This document shows, one piece after another, positions 38,486 through 48,227 of a stretch of 64,000 nucleotides of DNA. Within the stretch, counting starts at the first letter, position 1, and each line of letters starts with the position of its first letter. The notes beneath the pieces are model-generated. The model worked only from the letters and a program-made list of their open reading frames with translations, did no database searches and was not told the DNA's origin. Both the position numbers and the translations under genes were made by a program. Source of the DNA: Dendrolimus kikuchii (lineage: Eukaryota > Arthropoda > Insecta > Lepidoptera > Lasiocampidae); the NCBI GenBank assembly GCA_019925095.2, contig JAHHIN020000030.1:3485501-3549500 (forward strand), given 5' to 3'.

Positions 38486-38840
38486 GTCATTATATCAAGT
38501 GTCTTCTATTAATGTATTAATTTCGTTTACTGGTACTGCGCGACTAAGTGCGTCTGGTATTACACACGTACACACGTATTTCTAATTATTTAAAGATTTA
38601 ATAGGAAAAAAGTATTATTGTGATATTATTGTGTTGTAAAAAGTGATATTAATCTAATATACAGTACATACAGTGTTATCTAGTGTTATAAACTCTAATT
38701 AAATATCGAATTTCATCAAAGACACTACATACAAGAATAATCATAACCTATACTGCTGCAATCAAAAATAGTGAAATTTAACATAACTACTAGTGATTTT
38801 TTTTCCATCTTCTGTTATATTACATTTGATATACGAGAAA

Positions 38841-39884
38841 ATGCCATCCGAGAGATGTGGTAGTTGCCGCAAATTTATTTCCCCAGTAGAAGGCATTAGA
38901 TGTCCCAAATGTAATTTATTACAGCATAGGAGCTGTGTTGCGATCCCGACCAAAGCCAATGTAGCTGCTACCTGGAAGTGCCCTGATTGTAGAAGAGGGG
39001 AGGCAAGGGATAACAGAGACGATACTCCAGTGCAGAACAGATCGCTAATAACAAACAAAGATACGTCTGACACTAGCTTGTCTGTCAACAATCCTACGCA
39101 CACCGTGCAGCTTGAAAATATCGCCCCGGACTGTACTAATAGGGAAATTATGGAAGAGATACGGGCTATGCGCCGCGAAATGCGTAATTTACAACACGAT
39201 ATCTCTGATATGAAAATCGAAATACGCACTTGTTTGGTTCGCGTCGATGGATTTGAAGCTCGGTTGGAGGCTTTGGAGAAGCGTGTCTCTATACAAAATG
39301 AATCACCTACTGAGATTAGCACAGTAATAACTCAGCTCAGGTCAGACTTAAATGATCGCGACCAAGACATACTAGCTAATGATGTGGAGATAAGGAACAT
39401 TCCCGAAGAGAAGGATGAAAACCCCACACAACTAGTCATCGCAGTTGCAGCGGGATTAGGCGTAAACTTAGAAAACCGGGATATCGTAAGTGCAGAAAGA
39501 TTTGGTGGTCGCTTTCTTAACACCAATGAAGAAGAAACCTTGGAGCCGCGTTCCCGTGCCCTCATAGTCCGTTTAGCACGACGAGACCTGCGTGATGACC
39601 TTTTACAAAAGGCTCGAATCCGACATACCACTGACGTGGGGAGTGTTTGTTATATTGGTTCTTCTGGAAAGTCCCGGCGATTCTTTATAAATGAACGTTT
39701 GACCAAATTCAACAGGCAATTATTTTGGCTGGCGCGAGAAGTGGGGCGCAAGAATAACTGGCAGTTCGTCTGGACCAGGCGTGGCCGCATCCTTGCTCGG
39801 CGCAAACCAGGCGACCCTGTTGTTAGGATTAGAGTTAAAAATGACATTATAGACAACATTGGTCCTATTACGGATACTATATAA
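38841..39884 (+). CDS. LINE ORF1 with PHD finger, coiled coil and RRM-like domain, 347 codons
   Basis: The frame is open from a GTG at 38793, but the ATG at 38841 (AAAATGCC context) starts the domain: MPSERCGSCRKFISP. Cysteines/His C6, C9, C21, C24, H29, C32, C47, C50 form a C4HC3 PHD finger. A coiled coil follows (about 95-165: MEEIRAMRREMRNLQHDISD, MKIEIRTCLVRVDGFEARLE), then an L1/FP25-like nucleic-acid-binding domain with DVEIRNIPEEKDENPTQLV, RSRALIVRLARRDLRDDLLQ and FWLAREVGRKNNWQFVWTR. PHD-finger ORF1 proteins are known from CR1- and Jockey-group LINEs. The frame has no lesion. Confidence 0.9.
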   Translation: MPSERCGSCRKFISPVEGIRCPKCNLLQHRSCVAIPTKANVAATWKCPDCRRGEARDNRDDTPVQNRSLITNKDTSDTSLSVNNPTHTVQLENIAPDCTNREIMEEIRAMRREMRNLQHDISDMKIEIRTCLVRVDGFEARLEALEKRVSIQNESPTEISTVITQLRSDLNDRDQDILANDVEIRNIPEEKDENPTQLVIAVAAGLGVNLENRDIVSAERFGGRFLNTNEEETLEPRSRALIVRLARRDLRDDLLQKARIRHTTDVGSVCYIGSSGKSRRFFINERLTKFNRQLFWLAREVGRKNNWQFVWTRRGRILARRKPGDPVVRIRVKNDIIDNIGPITDTI

Positions 39885-40738
39885 TAATATATTTTATTTT
39901 ATTAACTTAATTTTGTTAAGTTATACGAGTTGTAGTAGGCAATGGGCAACAATCAGGATTATGTTCTAAAATATGTTTATTTACCAGGCTTTCTAACTAA
40001 TCGTGAAATGTTAAGTACTATATACTAATTTTTAATATATAATATATTTTTATTACATTTTATTAAGTACATACATACATACATAACTTCACGCTAGTTC
40101 TCTTGCGGGGAAGTAAGTACACCTATAAATAAGCTACAAATATACATTCACTAAGTTCTAATTTTACATATTATATTTGTATATATATTCTTAATACTTA
40201 TTAACACATTATAACAACTTCTAGTTAAGGATTAAAAATATTTTTGTTTAATAGCTAAGCTCAGTAAAATATATTCCACTCTGTTCATAATTATTTTGTC
40301 ATCATTATCTGTATATACATGTAAACACGTAACTTTAATTAAGTATTAATTACATACACAATTATAGATATATCTATGTATATAAAAACACTGTGCGTAC
40401 AATACTATCACTATCTATTTTTCATTCTCATTAATATGAATATTTTTATTTATTTATTTATTTTTGTGTTGAAATTTCTTCCAGTACATACATACGGCTG
40501 TGACTAAATTAAATAATTATTTTTATACGGGTCTCTAGATAATATGTGTAGACTCCCGGGTGGGCACTGAAAATCAGTGCTGTGGCGGAATATCTTCCGA
40601 CACAGCAATATACTGAGTGCCAACCTCATTTGCCGAATTGCGGCATGCTTATATACCTATAAAAATATATTGTTTCATTTATTTTTCTATTTTGTCTGTG
40701 TCGCATTTGGCAAATAAACGTTTTCTTTCTTTCTTTCT
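39885..40738 (+). other. 3' part of the ORF1-only LINE, with conserved stem-loop tail
   Basis: It starts with a short ATG frame at 39944 (MGNNQDYVLKYVY...) that may be the first codons of a lost ORF2. The rest is AT-rich and non-coding. The segment 40560-40646 repeats the structured 3' tail of the LINE at 16407-17530: GGGCACTG, AATCAGTGCTGTG, TCCGACACAGCA, GAGTGCCAAC and CGAATTGCGGCA blocks are shared. Confidence 0.7.
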
Positions 40739-41230
40739 TGGTATTATATTATCTTTGCCTTTACGGTGTTCAGTTGTAAAATTATAAGAGGATAAACGAG
40801 TACCCCAAAGAGCTAATCTCCCTGTTGGGTTATTTAAGTTTAAAAACCATTTTAAGCTTGAATGGTCAGTTATTACTTTGAATGAAGATACTCCTTCTAC
40901 ATATGGTCTGAATGTTTCTATGAAAAATAAAATCGCGAGCATTTCCCGCTCCGTGGTGGCAAAGTTTTTTTCTGCTTTATTTAGAGATCTACTAGCATAA
41001 GCTATCGGATGTTCCTGGCCATCGACTTCCATTTACGTAAGCGTTCCGGCGATGCCATAACCTGACGCGTCGCAATGTATAATAATGAATGACTTATCAA
41101 AATTTGGACAAGCTAAGACGGGGTCTGGGATAAGAGCGTTTTTTAGTCGATTAAAAGAGTTTTCAGATTCCTCCGACCACTTAAAGGGGGGGGGGGGAGT
41201 CTTTCCGTGTGATAGTTAAATTATGTACAG
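40739..41230 (-). pseudogene. pol: Gypsy-3 RNase H
   Basis: Right to left: KWSEESENSFNRLKNAL (RT connection), SFIIHCDASGYGIAGTLT (catalytic Asp), a TAA in place of the next codon (near 41030), then EHPIAYASRSLNKAEKNFAT, TEREMLAILF (Glu) and KVITDHSSLKWFLNL (Asp). It ends at KGKDNIIP, where the LINE insertion begins; the residues that should follow resume at 38554. A G8 homopolymer run is at 41187-41195. Confidence 0.9.
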
Positions 41231-42480
41231 GAGCTGCAATTAAGCTATATCCTTTCACAAAACGGCGAAAATATCCTGCTACTCCTAGAAATGTTTTCAC
41301 CTCTTTTCGATTTTTTAATTGGGGAAATTCTACTATAATTTTAATTTTTGAAGGATCTGTTTGTAGTCCGTTTTCATTAATAATATATCCGAGATATTTC
41401 AGTTCTTTTCTAAAGAAATTACATTTGCCTAAATTTATGGTTAACCTTGCTGTTTTTAATATTTCTTGTACTTTAATGAGTAGGGAAATATGTTCGTTAA
41501 ATTATGAGGACACTATGATGATGTCATCTAAATAAGCAAAGACCTTATTATTAAATTCTGGGCCTAATAAATGGTCCATTAAGCGTTGCTGGGTTGCTGG
41601 TGCTCCAGTCAATCCAAAACACATTACTTTAAATTGATAGAAACCTCTGCCTGGAACTGTAAAAGCGGTTTTTTCCTTTGAATTTTTACTCAAGGGGATT
41701 TGCCAAAAACTAGATTTGAGGTCTATTGATGAAAGATATTTAGCATCCCTCAATTGATCTAAAATATTGCTAATATATGGCAATGGATAAGCTTCTTTTT
41801 TACTCACTTCGTTTAATTTTCTACTATCTAGACAAAAACGCCACTCATTGTTTGCTTTTGGTACTAATATTATTGGGTTATTCCACGCGATAAAACTTGG
41901 GTCTACTACGTCAATTTTTAATATTTCTTCTAATTGTTTATTCATTTCTTTACGACGTTCAGGTGAAAGCCGGTAATAACGTTGTTTAATTGGTTTTGTA
42001 GTACCCGTATCTATATGATGCGTAATAATGGAAGTTCTGCCTAAACCTTGCATTTTAGAAGATATCTCTTCGTAATTATTTATTACTTTATTTGCTAAAA
42101 TTTTTTCATCATGTGACAAATCTTCATACTGGTGGAGATATTTAATTTCGCATAATTGGGTTGGTAAATCTATTTTATTAATTAATGGTAAATTATGGAA
42201 AATCTCTGGGGCGAATTGGAATGATTTCCAAAAATCGACTCCTAATATTATAGAGGTGGTTACGCTAGGAACCACAAAAAATTGAACTACTTTCGTAATA
42301 TTGTTTAATTGTACTGGCAGAAAAAAATAGCCTTTAACCGCTGCCTTCGAATTGTTTGCTGTCGCTACATTTTTTATGTCGCTACTACTTTGCATTTCTA
42401 ACCCTTGTTTTCTAAATTTTTCTCCCATATTTGTCCCTAATGTCGAGATAATAGATTCTAAGTCTAACAAAGTATAATAA
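41231..42480 (-). pseudogene. pol: Gypsy-3 protease end and reverse transcriptase
   Basis: The frame 42470-41502 opens at TTG, so it is a continuation. Upstream it reads DYYTLLDLESIISTLG where a protease D-S/T-G is expected, so the protease site is lost. RT follows: EWRFCLDSRKLNEVSKK, YLSSIDLKSSFWQIPLS (catalytic Asp), FKVMCFGLTGAPATQQRLMD and KVFAYLDDIIIVSS (YLDD). Below 41502 the thumb continues to RNase H in another frame. The RT catalytic residues are intact. Confidence 0.9.
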
Positions 42481-42657
42481 TCTTTGTCATATATTTTTAT
42501 GTTAATGAAAGGACGTTCGTCGTCTATACAATTACGAATCGCAGTATTTTTTGTCCATGTACAATGCTTAATATTTTTGTTTGTAAAATTGTTTATATTT
42601 AAATATTTATTTTTGCTAATATTTTTATTTTTAGAGAAATATGTTTTTGTTGGTATG

Positions 42658-43625
42658 TTACGATTCGACGAAATTAGTTTTTTGAATTTGGAAAATAATG
42701 TTTTGTTTTATTACAATTTGGGCAAGCTGGTTTCTTAGTGTTCGGCCTTCCACAGCCGTGACATAGAATTTTCTACAATTATAGTTATTAAGACCTATTT
42801 CATTGCAACGGGAGCAAACTAATCTATTCTGTTTATTATTGTTATTATGTGATAATTGTTGGTTATTTTTATATATATTTGAATAATTTTTATATTGTTG
42901 GTAACGGCTATTTTCGTTTTTATTTAAATTTTTGTTATTATGCGGCGGTTGTGGGTTGTTATAGTTAGGTCTCGTATTATAAGAGTTTTGTTTTGACTGT
43001 TGTAACGTATTCACGTGTGAAGGTTTATTTAAAAATGTTTTATAACCAAGGTCAGGCGCAACTGACTGCGACGTTACCCTTGGCGGTTCTATAAAATTGT
43101 TTGATCTATCCCTAGTATAATCCAGAAGTTTACATTTTGTTCTTAGTTCATTGATGGTGTTAAATTCCAACAAGGATAATGGCAATTGTATTTCCGGTCT
43201 GAATTTTTTTCTTATTATCTTGATCTGTTGTTCTTCCGGTAATGGTACGGTAAAGCGAGAAAAATAGTTGATTATTATTGATATGAATGCCGTTGTTGAT
43301 TCCGACTGTCCTTGCGTTCTTTTTTGAACTTCTATTAATAATTTTTCGTTGTAGTCTATAGGAGAAAATTGTGCTATTAAATAATTTTTTAATTGTTCCC
43401 AATTTGACAATGTGTTTTAAACACTCCTAAACCACAATAATGCTTTTTCCGTCAAAATTTCCACGGCTGAATTGAATAACTGAGCATATGTGATATTTCT
43501 AGACTTGCTTAGTTCTTCTAACCGCTGAATAAATAAGTGTACACATGTTAAACCGTCGTATTTCACTCCTAATTTAGCAACAGACAATTCTATTCCGCTA
43601 TGGGGTTTTTCTGAATAATCGGTTG
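42658..43625 (-). pseudogene. gag: Gypsy-3 gag
   Basis: The capsid part reads KYDGLTCVHLFIQRLEELSK and FNSAVEILTEKALLWFRSV, a TAA at 43417-43419, and continues in the same frame with NWEQLKNYLIAQFSPIDYNE, the usual capsid helix pair of Gypsy Gag, to RPEIQLPLSLLEFNTINELR. An Asn/Gln-rich stretch (43000-42830) leads to CSRCNEIGLNNYNC, a zinc knuckle whose His is replaced by Asn. The start is lost in the junction with the Penelope scrap. Confidence 0.85.
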
Positions 43626-43740
43626 TTCTGATCGCAGACTTCGTAGACCTTGTGTGTTTCATGTCAGCAATGTGTTCTTTTACTCGTGTTTTTATGCTCC
43701 TCTTTGTTTGCCCAATGTATGACAATCCATGACAATCCTT
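43625..43740 (-). pseudogene. Penelope-like GIY-YIG endonuclease fragment
   Basis: The complement reads LSYIGQTKRSIKTRVKEHIA then DMKHTRSTKSAI. YIGQT(K/S)R..K.R..EH is the GIY-YIG core found at the C-terminus of Penelope-like elements. About 115 bp remain between BEL-A integrase and Gypsy-3 gag and are in frame with the gag, giving an apparent fusion ORF (43725-43417). No Penelope RT is present. Confidence 0.75.
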
Positions 43741-46268
43741 TTAAATGCTGCCAAAAATCCATCAGACGTCAAGTCACTTACAGCCTCAAGGTGGATAGCT
43801 TTGGTCGCCATGCATACAAAGAGGCAAATGTATCCCTTGTAAGCATGATGACCTCTTCCCTTAGATCTGCGCATATTTATTGGGCCGGCGTAGTCCAGTC
43901 CACTCTGGTAGAAAGGACGGCTGGCCGTTACCCATGCTTTGGGTAACTGACCCATGAGCTGTTCCCTATTACGAGCTGCATGACGTACGCACGCAATACA
44001 ATTGCGTACATAAAATTTGGTGCGATTTTTTGCATTAAGCACCCAATATCTTGACCTTAAATAATTAAGCATTAGTTGGGGCCCTCCATGTAACGTCTTT
44101 TGATGCGTATCTGCAATTAACAAATCCGTAAAATGTGATTTGGATAGTATTATAATCGGATGTTTACGATTTTCATCAATTGTGGCTCTCTCTAAACGTC
44201 CGCCTACTCTGAGCAAACCATCATTGTCGATGAATGGATTGAGTGAGGTAAGTACACTTTTCTTGTGAACTTTTCCGATCTTAATAAGATCTTCTATTTC
44301 TTGACTAAATTATTGCTTTTGACACTGTTTAACGCAAACTACCAATGCTTCATTCAGTTCTTTAGCTGTTAACCATGAAGGAAATTGTTCAGAGTTGCTA
44401 CTTAGTTTCTTACAATACATAAAACGCCTGCAATAAGCGATTACTCTGACCAGTTTTCTTAGTGTTGAGAATCTAGTCCATACTGGTAATTCTGACTGCT
44501 TGTCAATTGTAACATAACTAACCTTGTGTGCTTCTAAATCTGTACTGCATGCTATCTTCTTTCTATAATCAATCTTTTTGTTTTTCAGCCATCTCGGCCC
44601 TTCCATCCACAGCTGGTTAGAAATTAATTCAGCTAGCTTTAATCCTCGTGAAGCACAATCTGCAGGATTGTCTGCTGATTTAACATGAGCCCATTGGCTG
44701 CTATCCATTACTGTTAAAATCTCTGAAACTCTATTCGCGACAAATGTCTTCCAATTGGATGGATGTTTACTAAGCCAAGCAAGTACTACTGTCGAATCCG
44801 TCCATGCATAAATCTTCTTCTTATCAATGTTTAATACTTCCGCTACTTCACATAACAACTTTGACACTAAAACCGCTCCATACAGTTCGAGTCGCGGTAT
44901 TGAAACTTGCTTAATTGGCGCGACCTTTGTTTTTGCTGTCACCAAGCGAGAATAAACGTCATGTTGTTGATCAACTACACGGATTTACACGACTGCTGCA
45001 TAAGCCTGATTCGAGGCGTCAGTAAATCCATGCAGTTCCAATGTGTCACCATGATACGTTCTTAACCACCTAGGAATCCGATATTGAACAAGCTGTTCGA
45101 GTTCGCTACGGTAAGTACACCATTCTGTTAACAATGTGGATGGTAACACTTCATCCCAAATAATTCCACATAACCACAATTTTTGAATTAATATTTTTGC
45201 TTTTATGATTACAGGTGCCAACCAACCCAATGGATCGAACAACATTGATATGTGAGATATAACACTTCTTTTAGTTACAGGCATCTTCAATGGAAACAAC
45301 TTGACTGTGTACACAAATTCATCAACTTCTCTGGACCAGGTAAGTCCCAATATTTTCATTACTATATCTGTTTTCAATTCTAAATTTTCTTCTCCTTCTT
45401 TACCTTCTCTTATATGTTTCATTAATTCTGAATTATTGCTTTTCCACTTTTGTAGATCAAAACCTCCCTTTGCTAATAATTGCTTCATTTCGTAATATAT
45501 TTCTTTTCCTTCAGATATGTTTTGGGAGCCAGTCATCAGATCGTACATATAAAAGTCCGACAAAGTAATTTCACGTGCAATAGGAAAACGGTCTCCTTCA
45601 TCATGTGCAATTTGGTGTAATGTTCTGATGGCTAAAAATGGAGCTGTTGCCGTGCCGAATATTAACCTCAAAAGCCGCAAGTGTTGGATTTCGTCCTTAG
45701 AATCTTGCCTCCACAATATTCTTTGGTAATTAGCATCTTCTGTAGATATTAACACCTGCCGGTACATTTTGACAATATCTGAAATTATGCAAATAGGATG
45801 AAATCTCCACCTCATTATAATGTGCCGTAAATCTGCTTGTAGATTTGGACCTACCATTAATTCACTATTCAACGACACACCATTTCTACCCAAAGTTGAG
45901 GCATCAAATACAACCCTAACTTTACTTGTCGTTTTATCTTCCCTTATCACCGCATGGCGGGGAAGATATACCACATGATCTTCGTAAATTAACTCCGATG
46001 AAATAATTTCAATATGACCCAAGTCCATATATTCGTTAATTACATCGACATATTGCTTTTTTAATTCTAAATCTCTGGCTAACCTTTTCTCTAAGTTCAA
46101 AAATCTACGTAATGCAATATCTTTTGTTTGACCATTTACGCATTGTGGTGTAGCCGTTTTAAAAGGCAATCTAACAATATAACGATCCTCGGAATTTCGT
46201 TGTGTAGTTTGCTTAAAGAATGCTTCACATTCTTGTTCTTCTTCCGTGAAATGCTTTTTTGGCACCAA
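43741..46268 (-). pseudogene. pol: BEL-A pol: RT, RNase H and N-terminal integrase
   Basis: One frame is open except for two stops (at 44985 and 44310). RT: YLPRHAVIREDKTTSKVRVV, ICIISDIVKMYRQVLISTED (Asp), RLIFGTATAPFLAIRTLHQI and SDFYMYDLMTGSQ, where the first Asp of the YxDD motif is Tyr. RNase H: ELHGFTDASNQAYAAVV, PIKQVSIPRLELYGAVLVSK and KKIYAWTDSTVVLAWL, DNPADCASRGL. Integrase: LLRVGGRLERATIDENRKHP, HGGPQLMLNYLRSRYWVLN, CIACVRH and FYQSGLDYAGPINMRRSKGR (D1), KAIHLEAVSDLTSDGFLAAF. It then stops at the Penelope scrap, before D2. Confidence 0.9.
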
Positions 46269-46715
46269 CGTTTCCTCTAACTCCCAAAACTTCTTTATTA
46301 GATCATTATGATCCGCTTCTACTGTTAAATAGTTACAGCTCTCTATGTTCTTCCCTTCCAGTGACTGCTCCCGACAGTATCCAACCTAACTCAGAATCCT
46401 GTGCTATTAAAGATCCCGGAGGACCTCTACAAAGTCCTTGTTTGAGGACTTTACTATACACCAAGGAACTTAAAAGAATGTCAATTTTCCCAGGTGTCTT
46501 CCAAGTAGGATCTGCTAAATTATACTGCTTCATTTCTCCCCATAATGGAAAGTTGATTTCATTACAAGGAAGAATTGATGTTATTTCTTCTGTACATGAG
46601 CCTTAACCGACAAAACAAAATGAGGATTGTACATTGATTGCAATCTTAAGTAAACAATATATTTGGAGGTCAATGCACAACCTGGCAAATCTATAGCTTC
46701 TTTATACAGGAATTT
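46269..46715 (-). pseudogene. pol: BEL-A protease, C-terminal half
   Basis: The frame 46533-46333 reads LADPTWKTPGKIDILLSSLV and QDSELGWILSGAVTG, the DUF1758-type end of a BEL protease. Just upstream, in another frame, SKYIVYLRLQSMYNPHFVLS and VKAHVQKK are readable (46560-46680). The N-terminal half with the catalytic Asp is missing; a DNA transposon begins at 46719. Confidence 0.8.
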
Positions 46716-46718
46716 TAA

Positions 46719-48213
46719 GTAGTGGGGTGGTGAAGTGGGGAGGGGGGGAGGCATACTTACCTTTACTACAACCCCTAAGGTCCGGAGATCTTGAATTTTT
46801 TTTTTTTTAATAAACATAACCTCACTTATTTTCACTGATTTTTTCGCTAATGTTGCATTTCTATTATAGGTCCGAAATTGAAAAATCCTTTCAAAGTTAA
46901 AAAAAAAGCCAGTAATCAACATAAAAAGAGCCAAAATAACCCAAAAACCAACTTAATTGGATAAAAATGAAGAAAAAACACAATAGAGCACATTTATATA
47001 CACTACAAGAGTAATCATTCAAAATGGCGACCAATAAAGACGATATTTTTTTTTACGTAATCGCATTAATTTATATTTAACCAATATTTTAAAAAAATTC
47101 AACTGTATTTAATAATAAAGTTGATATCATTGATATATTGATTCATTGTCATATTAAAAGCCAACTTGCTAGTCGTCCACTAAATAGATAAATAAAACAA
47201 ATGTTTCATATGAGACTTTCAAGGCGTCCTAACTGTCTGTGTGTACAAAAAAAATAGTAAATGGTTACAGTCGGTTCTGGCACTCGCCGGCCGCTACCGC
47301 GGCACGCTCGCTTCGCTCGCTCGGCTCGTGCGCTTTGGTCTAAATATCACCTAACATAACCGACTGTTTGTGTATAAAATAAATAGTAAATGGTTACCAG
47401 TCGGTTCTGGCACTCGCCGGCCGCTACCGCGGCACGCTCGCTTCGCTCGCTCGGCTCGTGCGCTTTGGTCTGAATATCACCTAACATAACCGACAGTTTG
47501 TGTATAAAATAAATAGTAAATCGAAATTATTTATATATCTATATATATATATATACGACGATATATATATAGCACAAGTCGTCGTAAAATCAAAAATTAA
47601 CAGAAGAAAGCACATTCACTCAACTACTAGAGAAAAGGAATAAAATGGCGGCAATAAAAGGGGCAATAAAGGCGGCAAACAAAAATATTTTTTTTTTACA
47701 TAGAAATATATCGATTTCCGAAAATTATATAAAACAATAAATTAATTCTAAATCTTGAGCTACAAGATTTCGAATTTCTTAATTACAAATCGATAAGTAT
47801 TAATGACATATCGATTAATTTATTTTTATAATCACACCTTGTTAGCCAAGCCATTAAAAACAAAAGTGACACTAAAAACTGTCATTTTTTAATCAATCGA
47901 TTATATATGTCTAGCATGAATGTGTATTTATGCGTCAATTAAATTTGAAACTTTATTTCTACATTAAAAAACAGTTTTAGTGTTACAAAAAGTTCTAGTG
48001 GTTATATGTAATTCATGAGTACATTCATAAACAATTCGTGAGTACATTCATAAACTCAAATCACGGTTTGTTATTATCAAAAGTGGCACAATTTTACAAC
48101 AAAAATAAGTGAGGTTACGTTTATAAACTAAAAAAAATTTAAAGCCTCCGGACCTTAGGGGTTGTCGTAGGGGTAAGTATACCTCCCCCCTATTCACTAC
48201 GCCCACCCACAAC
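46719..48213. mobile_element. Non-autonomous DNA transposon, about 100-bp TIRs, flanked by TTAA
   Basis: The left end (46719 onward) and the complement of the right end (from 48213) share GTxGTGGG, GGGGGGAGG, ATACTTACC, ACAACCCCTAAGGTCCGGAG and AACCTCACTTATTTT over about 110 bp. TTAA abuts both ends (46715-46718 and 48214-48217), the target of piggyBac-type transposases. It is about 1.5 kb and lacks a transposase ORF. Subterminal repeats include AAAATGGCG...CAATAAA...ATATTTTTTTTT (47020-47060 and 47643-47697) and a 130-bp tandem array. Superfamily is inferred from TTAA only. Confidence 0.75.
47232..47520. repeat. 130-bp tandem repeat with a GC-rich palindromic core
   Basis: TCGGTTCTGGCACTCGCCGG occurs at 47271 and 47401 (period 130), each followed by CCGCTACCGCGGCACGCTCG and CTTCGCTCGCTCGGCTCGTG. 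A third partial unit ends at 47520. CCGCGG and the GCACG...CGAGC...CGTGC pattern can fold on themselves. The unit is far more GC-rich than its surroundings. Confidence 0.9.
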
Positions 48214-48227
48214 TTAACATTTGTGTA

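Larger units (their letters stand above)
38563..40738 (+). mobile_element. ORF1-only (HAL1-like) LINE insertion with TSD TGGTATTA
   Basis: A 2176-bp plus-strand insertion between RNase H and integrase of Gypsy-3, flanked by TGGTATTA at 38555-38562 and 40739-40746. It has a 5' UTR of about 280 bp, an intact ORF1, about 850 bp of 3' sequence with the conserved stem-loop tail, a poly(A)-type signal AATAAA (40713-40718) and a TTTC-repeat tail (40720-40738). No endonuclease or RT is present. The element is complete at both ends yet lacks ORF2, so it is an internally deleted, non-autonomous LINE. Confidence 0.85.

Noticed and set aside
38793..38840. Start of the LINE ORF1 at 38793.
   Set aside because: The codon there is GTG; the first ATG, in good context and at the start of the PHD finger, is at 38841.
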